Assembly: GCF_964340395.1 (NCBI RefSeq)
Contig: NC_135558.1
Span: forward strand, 24,546,564 to 24,610,563
Source of the DNA: Glandiceps talaboti
Lineage: Eukaryota; Hemichordata; Enteropneusta; Spengelidae
DNA length: 64,000 bases
Reading direction: 5' to 3'
Both the position numbers and the translations under genes were made by a program. Shown one piece after another: positions 1 through 10,752 of the stretch. The number at the start of each line of letters is the position of its first letter. The first letter of the stretch is position 1. The notes under the pieces were generated by a model. The model worked only from the letters and a program-made list of their open reading frames with translations. It did no database searches and was not told the origin of the DNA.

Positions 1-213
1 AAAAAATTATTGCAATAAATAAGATGGCCGTTTACCTCTAAATCACTCTCTGCGGTCTACTGCTAAAGAAAATCATTATTCCAATGAATAAGATGGCCGT
101 TTACCTATAAATCACTCTCTGTGGTCTACTGCTAAACAAATTATTCCAATGAATAAGTTGGCCGTTTACCTCTAAATCACTCTCTGTGGTCTACTGCTAA
201 AAAAATTATTCCA
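1..213. repeat. Tandem repeat, three copies of a ~68-bp unit
   Basis: Three head-to-tail copies share the core AAGATGGCCGTTTACCT followed by a TCTACTGCTAAA end, with a few substitutions and small indels. The first copy starts at the window edge, so the array may extend outside. It abuts the Penelope-like remnant, and the reading frame of that remnant stays open back into the last copy, so the unit may be part of the retroelement. No coding role is visible. Confidence 0.85.
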
Positions 214-565
214 TGTTTTTGGCCCTAAGAACAGTGTGCCTGTTACAAGTAAATTTACTTGTATTAGTACTAATGTAGTGTATTGCATTACATGTCAAAA
301 ATGTGGTTTTCTATATATAGGTTCAACTGTACGTCGTCTTGGTGATCGTTTCGTGGAACATCTCCGTTTGACCAGACAAAAGAATCGTAACTATCCCGTA
401 TCTATGCATTTTATTACAAACGATCATAGTGTATCAGATATGTCCATTTCAGGAATTTGTAAGGTTTCTGGTGATGAGAAAGCTTAGAGAAAATTAATCA
501 TTTTCCGTCTTGGAACGCTGGAACCCCTTGGAATTAATAGATTATTCTCGTCTTTCCCAATCTAA
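203..565 (+). pseudogene. Penelope-like retroelement, C-terminal GIY-YIG endonuclease relic
   Basis: The frame reads a zinc-binding-like stretch (VVYCITCQKCGFLYIGST) with the GIY-YIG core as FLYIG, then a conserved arginine and the R..EH segment. This order (two Cys pairs, then GIY-YIG) is typical of the C-terminal endonuclease of Penelope-like elements, which nicks the target DNA. A TAG stop at 485-487 interrupts the frame; the same frame continues to 563-565 with the expected family tail (RLGTLEPLGINRLFSSFPI). No reverse transcriptase is visible upstream within the window. I infer a truncated, inactive copy. A free-standing GIY-YIG gene is unlikely because of the Cys-rich lead-in and the tail. 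Confidence 0.7.
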
Positions 566-827
566 TTATCATGATTATTGGTTATTTTTTTAAATTTCAG
601 GCGTATTCTATTGGGTTCTATTAGGTGCGTGCGAATTTAAGAACTTATCCCACGTATAACCGTTTATTTATATCACGCGCGGTTTTGTTCCATTATATTT
701 AGAAATGTTCGGGTTTTCACCTGGCATTTCTGTCTCGCCAATTTTTCCTTAGAAAAAGAATATTTATTCGAAACGTCGGATTTAACAGCTATATATACGG
801 ACTGGTTTATTAGTTCCTTATGCATTT
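566..827. other. Unassigned, possibly the 3' flank of the Penelope-like copy
   Basis: AT-rich sequence with no supported gene. It may be the terminal non-coding part of the Penelope-like element. A GAAACGTC string near 770 resembles one strand of a hammerhead core, but the CTGATGA partner is absent. Confidence 0.4.
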
Positions 828-828
828 C

Positions 829-894
829 TATGTATGTATGTATGTATGTATGTATGTATGTATGTATGTATGTATGTATGTATGTATGTATGTA

Positions 895-962
<68 letters not shown>

Positions 963-1040
963 TGTCTGTCTGTCTGTCTGTATGTGTCTGTCTTTCTGTC
1001 TGTATGCATACAATTACAAACACACACACACAGACACACA
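829..1040. repeat. Compound microsatellite (TATG)n-(TCTG)n-(CCTG)n-(TCTG)n-(CA)n
   Basis: Direct reading shows about 67 bp of TATG, then TCTG, six or seven CCTG units, TCTG again, and a CA-rich tail. Stop-free frames on both strands are a by-product of the repeat and are not genes. The block leads into a family A hairpin end, which places the microsatellite in its usual position inside that family, here in reverse orientation. Confidence 0.9.
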
Positions 1041-1110
1041 AACACAGCTTCAGCGCCTTGCCTATAGCCTTTGAACCTCTGAACCTGTGTTCAGTTGTGC
1101 TAAATAATAA
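1041..1110 (-). repeat. Family A repeat, hairpin end only
   Basis: On the minus strand this reads TAGCACAACTGAACACAGG, then GTTCAGAGG and a GGCTATAGGCA segment. It matches the terminal hairpin and following linker of family A copies at 31030, 50722 and 60998. Only the end and the microsatellite are present; the core is missing. Confidence 0.7.
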
Positions 1111-1499
1111 ATAAATACTTATAAATAACTTAAATAAAGTTTCTGTGTATAAACTTTTACAGGGTAAATCATTATATTGAAAAAAACCCCAAGATAACCA
1201 TTTCATGCACAATGGCAAGAACAACATATTTCCATTGGGCAATGCGAGTATACTTTAAATACTTCACAACTGTTCTACTTTTTAGATATGTATAGAATAC
1301 AAATTTAGTTCCAATGCTCAGCTTGTCAACAGTGCAAGTATAAATGTGAACATTTTTATTGTTGGAAGGAATAGTCAAAAACTAAAATAATTTAACTATC
1401 AACATTTTTCTTGTTATACTTTGACTGATATATAAGTTTAACTTCTATTGCCAGTATTAGGTGATTTCGCAAACACAAACCGAACTGTAGATAAAAAAT
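1111..1499. other. No gene seen
   Basis: AT-rich sequence with small unsupported ORFs only. Confidence 0.5.
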
Positions 1500-2046
1500 A
1501 TGTACGCTTCAAACAATGATGAAATTGCTATAACTCGTTTTGCAGAGAAATATATTGTTAGCATAAGTGTTGTCAAAAACTACATTGAACATCTGAAAAA
1601 CATCAGATCCAAACATCGGGAAAAGCAACAGAAAAAAAAGAGAAAACATAGAAATATAATGACTATGACCGGATGAAGTTGTTCTTGAGTGGACCTCTTG
1701 AAAAACTGAAAGTGAAAGAGTTAGATAAATATCTTGATGAGCATGAATTACCAAAACAGAGAATATTAAAAAGAGAAAAATAGACATAATATCCAATCAC
1801 GTAGTAGGAACACCAGAATTTTGATCTAGCAAAATGACTGCAAATGATATCATGGAAATGAGAGCTCGAGAAACAGATAGTAGTGACTCTGAGGCTGAAA
1901 GTGACATTTCTGTAATGCATGTTCTAGGCTGTGATGGAGACAATTGTGATACTGATAGCTCAGAAAATAAATGTACTGGTGATAACACTGATAGTGATTG
2001 TGATGAAACAAGTCTTGCACATCCCTGCGGCCAACTTATACTTTGA
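1500..2046 (+). pseudogene. Frameshifted relic of an unidentified protein with a SAP-like motif
   Basis: The plus strand reads in pieces. An ATG at 1500 opens a 58-codon segment with a helical, lysine-rich end (HREKQQKKKRKH). A shifted frame then reads a short helix-turn-helix-like stretch (LKVKELDKYLDEHELPK) that looks like a SAP DNA-binding motif. A third piece, ending at 2046, reads an acidic Ser/Asp-rich tail (SSDSEAESDIS). The pieces are collinear and separated by small shifts and stops, as expected for one decayed ORF. Such SAP-like plus acidic modules occur in uncharacterised invertebrate proteins, often linked to mobile elements; that link is from memory and unverified. Function is unknown. 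Confidence 0.4.
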
Positions 2047-2591
2047 GAGGTGCCAAAAAACAGGTCATGTTTTTTTTAGTGACCCCCTAGAAAATTGTGA
2101 CATTTTTGTTTAGCCCCCCCCCCCAATTTTTCCTGGGAAAAATTGATGCCCCCCCCTCCCGAAAATCCTCCCCCCCCGAAGTAAAATCTGGACACTCCCT
2201 TAGGATATTCAAAAATGCCGTTACAGGTGACTGCTTCTTATCCGAAACAGTCATTATTTTGTGTTATGATCATCCTAGACTAGAATATCACCGTCCTGGA
2301 ATGGAATATTAGTTCACAAGTGACTATGGTTTACCCATAGCAATGCATGGCATTTCGGTTTTCTCACGCGCGATATAACGAAATGCCCAAGGTTGCGAGA
2401 GTGGCACCCGTCAGATATGTTACCAGGACACCTGTCATATCTGAGGTGGACTCTGCAAAAAAACATTATATAACTCACATTACAAGCATTCTCAGAATAA
2501 TTATTTCTACCACTACATTCCAGTGGGAGGCTTGTTAAGAACGTTGCGGTAAAACAGGCCGTGGTTTGCGACGATGATTACAAGGTTCACC
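2047..2591. other. No gene seen; poly-C-rich patch
   Basis: Contains C-tracts between about 2113 and 2178 and otherwise unassigned sequence. Short ORFs here have no recognisable domain. Confidence 0.5.
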
Positions 2592-2811
2592 CCAAAAACC
2601 ACAGGGGCGTGTAATATTGCATAGATTGTTGTTTTCCAGGTCTACAGACTAAATATAACAACCTTTTAAAATATATATTCCTACCTGTACCTGTCATATT
2701 TATAGTATACGTAGTACTATAGATCGATACATTTGTAACAGCAAGATTCGTATGATATTTTCCTAAGAAAATGGAAATCTAAGCAATAATACACGCCCCT
2801 GTGCCAAAAAC
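2592..2811. mobile_element. hAT-type MITE with 8-bp target duplication
   Basis: The element is 2600-2803 (204 bp). Its ends are inverted copies of CACAGGGGCGTGTA, and similarity runs about 28 bp inward. It is bracketed by identical CCAAAAAC octamers at 2592-2599 and 2804-2811. An 8-bp duplication with a G-rich CA-starting TIR fits the hAT superfamily. There is no coding capacity, so it would need a transposase in trans. Confidence 0.8.
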
Positions 2812-3614
2812 CACCTGTGGCAACAACTGAACGTTTATTGAACCAAATTTAACTAAAAGACATCGCAAGGTGGCGGTATTCCGAACAAAGGTGTCAAAGG
2901 TCGATGGTACGTACGTACGTGCATGTAGTGTACTTGTTGATCCATCAGGTAGTAGTAGACCGTCGACCGTCAGCTGAACCACCGAGACTGGATACCCTCT
3001 GGAGATATCAGTGAATATATCCAATTTCATGTCGTGTAGTGATTTCATACTAATGTTGTTAGCTTAAATTTTGCAGAATTGGAGGTGGATGTGCATGTAG
3101 GTGAGTTCTCGTGTTTAATTTTCTACGGCATGAAGTCTACAGTTGACAGTGTGTTGTCGTGTCGTGGTGTTGGTTGCATCATGGATCTCAAATAGATCCA
3201 TGTTTGCATTGGTGGTATTTTTGTATCATATTCACTAATAATGTTGTAACAGGCTTGTATGATATACAGCCATCCGAATATCGCGATTAATCATGGCAGC
3301 GTTTAGTAGTTTTGAATTGGTAATGGTATGGATTTCCGTAAACTTTGTCGCATTTTAATATAGGGCACCTAATTGTTCTCAAAACGCGTTTACACTGACA
3401 GAATTATGCAACAAGAAGGGCACCTTAATATTGTTGCCAAAACGTTGACAGAGAAATAAGCATGAAGAAATCTAGATAACGGCATTGCGATGTATCATAA
3501 TGTTAGTATTTGGGTGTAGATACACGTGCCAGACTAACAAATTAACTGGAATGTCCGTCTACAAAATGACAAAATACGAATTGAATTGATGCTGTGATAT
3601 GACGTAACAATCTA
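2812..3614. other. No gene seen
   Basis: A minus-strand open frame at 2779-3048 overlaps the MITE end and shows no domain. The rest is AT-rich and unassigned. Confidence 0.5.
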
Positions 3615-4082
3615 AAGGGGCGAGATTAATAGCTCAATCTAGGATTAAAAAACTAATTTTTTTTATTTTATTTTTATTTTTTTTAATTTTTTAATTTTTT
3701 TTTTTGGGGGGGGGGGGGGGGTTGAGCCATTTTAGTTTTCATCCTACAAAATCAAAACAAAAATCAATACAAAATTTTTTCTGTTAATGGATGTTTTGTA
3801 ATACAAAATATTTCTTTCAAAAATGTCAAATTGAGAAATGGAAGAATTTTAGCTACTGTAAATGCCTGACACTAAATAAAATGTCAACAAAAGAGCTATT
3901 TTTTACTCACAACACACTGGCTTTATATTCATATTCATATTCATACACAGTTCTACCTACTGATTTGAAATTGATTGTCAGTTTAAAGCAATTTTCAAAT
4001 TTGGCCAATAGTTAGATGAGGTCCAAGTATAAGAATTTAGTTTTTTTTAAAATCCTACATTGATGTATTAATCTCGCCCCTG
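3615..4082. mobile_element. Non-autonomous TIR element
   Basis: The ends are inverted: AGGGGCGAGATTAATA on the left and its complement TATTAATCTCGCCCCT on the right, with similarity continuing through GATT and A-rich stretches to about 40 bp. The interior has a T-rich block, a G-tract near 3705-3722 and a short TTCATA array. The TIR resembles that of the 2600 MITE. I see no convincing target duplication, so the exact borders and superfamily are uncertain. Confidence 0.65.
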
Positions 4083-4184
4083 AGGTACAACCTGTATAGA
4101 TACACTGCAGATCTTGATATATTAGTACAGTGTATGAAGTTAAATTTCTGTACATAGCAATACAACTGTTGTTGTAAATATATA

Positions 4185-4672
4185 CCTTACAAAGTCAATT
4201 TCTGTACAAAGCAAAACAGTAAATATACCTTTACAAAGTCACTTTCTGTACATACATGTAGCAATACAGTAAATACAGTATATACCTTACAAAGTCACTT
4301 TCTGTACATAACAATACAGTAAATATATTACCTAATAAAATCACTTTCTGTACATAGCAATACAGTAAATATATTACCTAAAAAGTCACCTTCTGTACAT
4401 AGCAATACAGTAAATATATTACCTAAAAAGTCACCTTCTGTACATAACAATACAGTAAATATATTACCTAAATTGTCACTTTCTGTACATAACAATACAG
4501 TAAATATATTACCTAAATTGTCACCTTCTGTACATAGCAATACAGTAAATATATTACCTAATAAAGTCACTTTCTGTACATAGCAATACAGTAAATATAT
4601 TACCTAAAAAGTCACCTTCTGTACATAGCAATACAGTAAATATATTACCTAAAAAATCACTTTCTGTACATA
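4185..4672. repeat. 45-bp minisatellite, about ten units
   Basis: Units read CACTTTCTGTACATAGCAAT, then ACAGTAAATATATTACCTAA. The 45-bp period equals 15 codons, so the minus strand stays open and repeats GNIFTVLLCTEGDFL. I treat this as a by-product of the period. The first units are less regular and contain TACATGTA insertions. The same unit recurs at 25540, 27230 and 30205. Confidence 0.85.
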
Positions 4673-6206
4673 GTGTAACAATTAATCTCTGGTCATGTGT
4701 TGTTTGTGTTGTTTTTATTTTATTGCTTGGTCTGTGTTTATTTTGGTTGTTTGACTTTAAGGTCAAACCCTGTACAAAGGAAAAATAATATAGTTAAAGG
4801 GTAAGGGAGGGCTCGTCATTTTCAATGTTGATAATAGTAGTAGTAGCTGCCACCAGGCAATGACTGACTTCCATTGAATATTCATCGAACTTCGGTCGGC
4901 CACCAACCAGATTATAAATACATCTGGACGTTGTCTTCTCCCTTGGTCATATTGCTGATCTTTGGATGTTGATCTTCGCTAATAGTGGATCTTCTTCGAT
5001 GTTTCCCTGGGTTCAGTGATTCAGAAATCGGGGAGGGGGATCTATAGTATGGGGTTGACAACCCACAGATTGCCAGAAAATATGCTCGGAAAAACAGTGA
5101 TAATTCACTGGTTGCCAAACAGGATAAGAACTGGAGTTAGGGGGGGGGGGGATACACATGTAATGAATTATTGATGTGTACATTTGTATCGTACGTTGAC
5201 TAAACTGTACCATCCGACAAGCTACACCTGGAACAGATTGGCAAAGTCTGCTCATCAAGGCTCTGAACTCTACCACTTAAAACTGCTAATTTAAATATTA
5301 ATGGCCTTGACTAAAAATAACTCACTAACTACTGGAAATTGACAATATTTTACTTTGCAATTTGAATTTGTCGTCGAAATGACCTGTCAATAATAACTAG
5401 AAGGTCACTTGACCTGTAAGGTATCACATAAGCGGGCCTGACTTGGACACTGACCAAGTTCAAGGATTGCTATCCAATCAGATTACATAAATTACAAACC
5501 ATGACTTTGCTTTGGGGGGGGTCAAGAAACTTTACTACTCTATTAAAAGAACTCGAATTTGAAATGGCTATACTAATACATGAGAAGGCAAACTAGGTCG
5601 CTAAGAAGGGTCAAATCATACCAATAAAAATAGGTCTGCTTGTTTTCTGTTCTATACTCGAGTAAGTCAACTACATGTATGTCTAGACCATAGATTATAC
5701 ACTACCAGATTGAAACTGAATGTCTTCCGTAAGGGCAAGGTTTTGAGATTGTCATTTCTACAGATAATTGTTGGAATACAACAGAACAATAAGTTATTTT
5801 TTCTCATTCATTGCTATTTGCCCATTACTGTTAGTGATCTCCTGGCCAACCACAACATGTTATGTGAAGCTTTATAGAACGTTGTAGCATAGCACTCACC
5901 GTAGAATGAGTTTTAAAATCCAAAAAAAGGAGAGAATTGTTTCTGGTCAGCACGCATCACTTAAATACATGTACTCTCCTTCCTGTGTTAATTTTTTTTT
6001 CATGTTTGTCCAGCCAATTCAGTCTGCAGATGAAAGGGAAAACACAAAAGTAACTCTCCCTATATTAATTGCCACCAGTGAAGACAACTGCAGAACTAAT
6101 CATGAATAAGCCTACAATGTATGACATCTGCCCCACATACACACTTGCTGTAAAGTACTAAATAAAAAGAACAGTAACTGCAATGCAAGTAGATTCATTA
6201 ACATTT
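4673..6206. other. No gene seen
   Basis: About 1.5 kb of unassigned sequence with a G-tract near 5138. ORFs at 4912-5276 and 5906-6109 lack domains and splice context. Confidence 0.5.
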
Positions 6207-6266
6207 GTTGAGAATGTAAAAAAAAAATTGCATCGTCACACCACTTTCGCCAACATTTCCTGACAT

Positions 6267-7213
6267 TGGGGGCGCGAACTGTACGCTGACCCTGGCACAG
6301 GCTCTTACTATTTCGTATCAGTATCCAATTGTTGTCGAGTTTTTCTTCCCAGTTTTTCGTAATGATGTACATGAATATGTGTAGAAGAGGTCTTGTGATT
6401 TTTGGAATTGTGTGTCTTGTCCTAAGTTTAATCTCACCAACTTTCGGAAAGGACTCAGAAGCGAGCTACAAACATCATGGCAGCCCTATTGTCTACACCC
6501 GTGAGATGCTTCTCAGTCTACGGCATACTGGAAAACACGCCGTAGTGGACATGGAAGTGAACGAGTTTAATGCCACTTTGCGGAAAAGATCAGGTAACAG
6601 TAAAAAACGGGGCTCTAGAGGCGGTGTAAAGAACAGGATAAAGAGCTTCGATGTTAGCACACATATTCTAGTTTCTGTTTATCGCTGCTGTATTGAGAGT
6701 GTTTTGACATTTAATATTGTCTCTTGGTTTGGTCACCTTTCCGTTAGAGATAAGACAAGACTTTCGAGAATTGTGAATATGTGTAGCAGACTTGTCGGGG
6801 TAAGGTTCACTGAGCTTGGAGATCTGTACAAACAGGCTCTCCGTAGGAAAGGTCTGTCAATTCTAAAAGACCCATCCCACCCATTATATGACAGATTTCA
6901 GTATCTGCCTTCAGGTCGCCGGTTGCTGGTGCCTAGGGCAAAGAAAAATATATTTAAGAAGTCGTTTGTCCCATCTGCTGTCGCTGTTTTAAACGCAAAT
7001 ATGCCGAAATCACTGACAAGGAGCAGGGCTCCAACACCTGTCAGTCGAGACTTTTAGTCAGTCTTGGACAGTTTATATTCAATTTGTGTGTGTTCCGTCT
7101 TTTTACTCTGCTGTTTCTGTAAGTTGTTTTTGTCGTTATTGTCATTGTAGCCTGGTGCCGAAGGCAAATTTCCATTGTATTGGATAATAAAGTATATATT
7201 ATTATTATTATTG
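6267..7213 (+). mobile_element. Internally deleted LINE ('mini-LINE'), about 947 bp
   Basis: The borders are set by comparison with uninterrupted family B copies at 8943, 9204 and 53510, where CAACATTTCCTGAC runs directly into CAGAAACTATTTTTTCC. Here the two halves are separated by a GC-richer leader, one ORF, a 3' UTR and an ATT-rich tail (AATAAAGTATATATTATT). The leader and the tail are both present, so this is not a normal 5'-truncated LINE; its middle is missing. No clear target duplication is visible, and two bases of the empty site seem lost. Confidence 0.7.
6362..7057 (+). CDS. LINE-derived fusion ORF: N-terminal leader joined to the end of ORF2
   Basis: The first ATG in frame is 6362 (231 codons). 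Residues 4-25 or so form a signal-peptide-like hydrophobic stretch (GLVIFGIVCLVLSLISPTFG). Next comes YTREMLLSLR and a basic RKRSGNSKKRGSRGGVKNR segment, which in CR1/L2-like LINEs lies just before the endonuclease. It then runs straight into the segment that normally follows the reverse transcriptase (IKSFDVSTHILVSVYRCCIE), and on to a conserved LPSGRRL and the SFVPSAVAVLN tail. The whole endonuclease and catalytic reverse transcriptase are absent, yet the frame is open across the junction. It cannot copy itself; whether the product is made is unknown. Family features are from general knowledge, the junction is read directly. Confidence 0.65.
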   Translation: MMYMNMCRRGLVIFGIVCLVLSLISPTFGKDSEASYKHHGSPIVYTREMLLSLRHTGKHAVVDMEVNEFNATLRKRSGNSKKRGSRGGVKNRIKSFDVSTHILVSVYRCCIESVLTFNIVSWFGHLSVRDKTRLSRIVNMCSRLVGVRFTELGDLYKQALRRKGLSILKDPSHPLYDRFQYLPSGRRLLVPRAKKNIFKKSFVPSAVAVLNANMPKSLTRSRAPTPVSRDF

Positions 7214-7351
7214 AAACTATTTTTTCCTTTTTAGGTGCCTACCAAAATATGCCAATAACTTATTAAAACTAAAGCTACATCAATAATATTTTCAGGACAA
7301 GTGCGCTTTGGTATCGCAAATGTATGTACCAAGTTATAATGAATTTGAAGC

Positions 7352-8599
7352 GTGCATCAGAGGTCGCGGTAGCTTTTTTTCTGATGCGTCCCTGGGACGC
7401 GTTCCTGCCAAAATTAGCGTCAAAATCCTGTTACGTGCGTTTTTTCCAAATTTGCATGCACACAGTCACTACATGTCTTTCAGATGTACACTAAATACGT
7501 TGCAAATGTAAATACATGTACATGAACACATCAGTGTCATTCTCCCGCACACCGTATACAAGTACATAGTTTGCACTTAGAAAAAGAAAACATTTATATG
7601 CAAGAATACGCTATACAGAGGTTTAACTTCATCTTTCTCGACTTTCGATTTTCTATGGTAATCACTCTCTAAAAATATGTGCTCCGAGAAAGAACTCCGG
7701 GTGAATATATAGCGGAGTGGGAGAAGACGTGTCGAAACCCCATAGCGTATAAATCCATAGCTAATGTTAGGGCGGTTCTTGGAGTCGGACCGTACGGAGT
7801 ACATAAAACTACTCCATGATACAAAACCGCAATGCATAAACTAAGTTCCATGACATGAATGATGAAGTATGAACGACAGCGTGAACTTCAATTTGACAGA
7901 AACACAGTTGTAAAAGTTCGATACAAATTTTGTGTCACTACGTTGCAATCGTTTATTCTTGAACGACGCCTTACGTGTGCCATGTTCACTGTAAATTCAC
8001 GTAATGCGTTCGATCCCGTAACGAAGCTCAAAATAAGTTTCAGTTTTAGTGAGAATGAAATGGCGACTTGGCAGTATGAATTTATCAACGTGAAGGCTTC
8101 AGAATAGATTACTGTCCACCGATGTGGTCTATTTAATCATTGCTTCGCCCGTGAGGGAAGATGCTTCACCGTAGCGTAAGGCCGTGCTATCGATGGAAAC
8201 TCTGCCAAACCATGTCTGTTAATAAGTAACTAATCACATGGATAAGTAATTATAATATCACGTAGTTTCTAAACTACCCAAGACGTGCTCGGCACGTCAG
8301 GAAATGGTCATGGGGCACATGAAACTGTTGGAACGTTTTATATACGATGGGTCATATTCAAATTTCACAGGTCACACTGCACATATAAATAGTTACAATC
8401 AGAACTGACTAATTCCATGATGTCTGTTCTACAACTTCGAAGCAAAGATGATAACCGTACGTTTGCCAACAGTAAGCCCCATTTGTCCCCTGTTTATGAC
8501 GCGTCCCCAGTGACGCATACATCCAAAAAAAGGCGTCCCAAGTGTCAAATAGTGCGTCAAATACGCACAAATAACGCGTTAACGCGACCTCTGGTGCAT
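7352..8599. mobile_element. 1.24-kb TIR element with 6-bp target duplication
   Basis: The element is 7358-8593, with inverted ends CAGAGGTCGCG. GTGCAT flanks it at 7352-7357 and 8594-8599. The intact family B copy near 53665 reads GAAGCGTGCATTCTTGAG at this point, proving the empty site. Subterminal GATGCGTCC and GGGACGCG blocks recur inverted near both ends. Small ORFs inside (7577-7837 minus, 7859-8107 plus) show no transposase motif, so it looks non-autonomous. A 6-bp duplication is unusual for hAT (8 bp) and Tc1 (TA); I leave the superfamily open. Confidence 0.75.
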
Positions 8600-9548
8600 T
8601 CTTGAGATATAGCCTAATTATCAAAATTATCGAAAACCATTAATTACATAAATTGCTCATTAATATTCATAGGATGTTTACGAAAACCTAATCAGTTCTT
8701 GTGATTACCCTATAGAACATGTGTACAAAATTTCGTTTGAATTGAGCCAGCCATGTTGGATGGAGAAAACGATGACACAGACAGACAGACACACACACAC
8801 ACACACACACACAGACTTTCACCCACTAATGCATCTCTTCCTTACGGAAGAAAAAATGAAACAAGTTGTAACAAGATTGGGATTTTATTCATTGTTGAGA
8901 ATGTAAAAAGAAAAAAAAAAGAAACGCGTCGTCGCACCACTTTAGACAACATTTCCTGACCAGAAACTATTTTTTCCTTTTTAGTAGCCTACCAAAATAT
9001 GCCAATAACTTATTAAAACTAAAAGCTACAATGTACATGAATAATATTTTCAGGACAGATGCGCTTTTGTATCGCAAATGTACGTATGTATTAAATTATA
9101 TCGAAACCTAATCAGTTCTTGCCACTACCCTATGGAACACATGTAATAAATTTCGTTTGAATTGAGCCAGTCGTTTTGTAGAAAATGGTGATAAAGTCGC
9201 ATCACTTTAGACAACATTTCCTGACCAGAAACTATTTTTTCCTTTTTTATGGCCTACCGAAAATATGCCAATAACTTATCAAAACTAAAAGCTACATTAG
9301 TAAAATTTTCAGGACAGGTGCGCTTTGGTATCGCAAATATATGTACCGAATTATATTGAATTTGAAGAATGCAGTCTTGAGATGTAGACTAATTACCGAA
9401 AACCATTAATTATGTAAATTGATCATTAATATTTATGGGTGTTCACTGAAACCTAATCAGTTCTTGCCCCGACCCTATGGAACACGTGTACCAAATTCGT
9501 TTGACTTGAGCTAGTCGTTTTTTTAGAAAATGGTGATACAAACACATA

Positions 9549-9621
<73 letters not shown>

Positions 9622-9640
9622 ACTTTTCACCCCTAATATA

Positions 9641-10159
9641 TCCAATCTACAATCGAAGTACATAGTAAAACACAGGGCGTTTTGTTACATTGCCCCCTCA
9701 CTAAAGCTTTGAAGTTCCATTCCAAAGTTACAACTAATGACTCGAGAACATTTTCTAAACACTCATAAAATGTCCTAAAATGAATTACAAGTTACAACTG
9801 TATGAAAAAGGGGAGTTTCTACTATTTCTAGGTTTTTGTGCAGCGGGGAGGTAACATACAAATGTACAATGCTCAAAAATTCTACTGCAATTATACTCGC
9901 ATGTGGAAAACTTCTATGGTATGTACATTTTGAAGGCTGAAATAAGAATTAGAGTTCAAAGTTCCTATGAATGTGAAAGTCCAGAGTACATGTACACAAA
10001 ATCTGAGACTAACTCTTTTCTCTTTGGGGCTGAGGGTTCTTCTTCTTACTACTTGGGGCGGATCTCTTCGTCTGTGTTTTGGCTTCTGTTGTAACTTGTA
10101 CATGTAGTTATTAAGTGGTTTGGGTAGACATTTCGACAACCAACATTTCATTCGTTTGT
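9641..10159. other. No gene seen
   Basis: Unassigned. A minus-strand frame at 9891-10151 is rich in basic residues and may belong to the older retroelement described at 10160-10338, but this is not secure. Confidence 0.4.
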
Positions 10160-10338
10160 GTCACCGTTGATAAAACTTTGGGGGGTTTGGCATTTGTGTC
10201 ATTGCGTCCTTACACTCTAGTATCGCTGTATTGTAGATTGTTTTAACTCTTGCCCTAAGATGACCTCCATTTTGATTTAAAGGTACACTTCCCTCATAGA
10301 AACCTAAAGTGAATGAGTGAGTTCATTCAAAAATGTAT
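10160..10338 (-). pseudogene. Retroelement fragment, downstream half of an ORF split by the DIRS insertion
   Basis: On the minus strand a frame reads HSFTLGFYEGSVPLNQNGG and continues to about 10160. The EGSVPLNQNG stretch resembles the segment after the protease flap in Ty3/gypsy-type polyproteins. It lies directly left of the DIRS border, while a protease-like C-terminal segment ends directly right of the other border (16246). The two halves would be adjacent before the insertion. Stops interrupt the frame. This is an inference from position and weak similarity. Confidence 0.35.
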
Positions 10339-10500
10339 TTCTGTGCAGACAAATACCAACCTTTTATCTTACTTTTGGGTGTCCCTCTGCTTCCCCTTGT
10401 GTATTGCCAAATATAAATTAATGCCTCCGGCACCCTGTGGCCTGTCACATGACCTTGACTAGCCAATCCCCAGTATTCCTTCGCAAATCGACGAATTTCG
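10339..10500. repeat. Left inverted terminal repeat of the DIRS-like element
   Basis: From TTCTGTGCAGACAAATACC, through TACTTTTGGGTGTCCCTCTG and ATGCCTCCGGCACCCTGTGG, to CCCCAGTATTCCTT. It is the inverted match of 16066-16245, with small differences and a short deletion relative to the right copy. Confidence 0.88.
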
Positions 10501-10752
10501 TAGAATAGCTAAAGGACTCTGCGAGTTTTATCCTCTTGTGCCAAAATTGACACGAGTTATCTCCTAATAAGCGGTGGACACTTCGCTGAATACCTCAGGA
10601 TTCCAGCTAAGTTGTTCCTTTTTATTCTCGTGTGTTGCGTCTACGTTTCGTGGACACCTTATTTTTCTCAAGTTCGTTGGCGCCTCATTTGGTAAATCGG
10701 GCGCCATTGTTGTACTTGAATTTTTTTTTTTAGCATTTGAACTTCCTTCACA

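Larger units (their letters stand above)
6207..9640 (-). repeat. Family B repeat cluster, interrupted twice
   Basis: Family B pieces are at 6207-6266, 7214-7357, 8594-8890, 8895-9160 and 9178-9640. Each carries CAACATTTCCTGACCAGAAA, a block with AATATGCCAATAACTTAT, then ATTGAGCCAG and a CA microsatellite followed by CTTTCACCC and, in one copy, a short hairpin (CTTCCTTACGGAAG, about 8838). Read on the minus strand the order is hairpin, GT/GTCTG microsatellite, core. The core repeats in tandem with a period near 340 bp where intact (compare 53211 and 53552). The piece at 8895-9160 has an internal deletion. The insertions at 6267-7213 and 7358-8593 split the first copy. Confidence 0.75.

Noticed and set aside
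730-830. Hammerhead ribozyme expected in Penelope-like termini
   Set aside because: A GAAAC string is present but no CTGATGA partner or stems could be found.
829-1045. Long ORFs of MYVC/SVCL or HTYI/TDRQ repeats on both strands
   Set aside because: Pure products of the 4-bp microsatellite; no start context or domain.
6329-6362. Upstream TTG start for the mini-LINE ORF
   Set aside because: Non-ATG start in an animal is unlikely when ATG codons follow at 6362.
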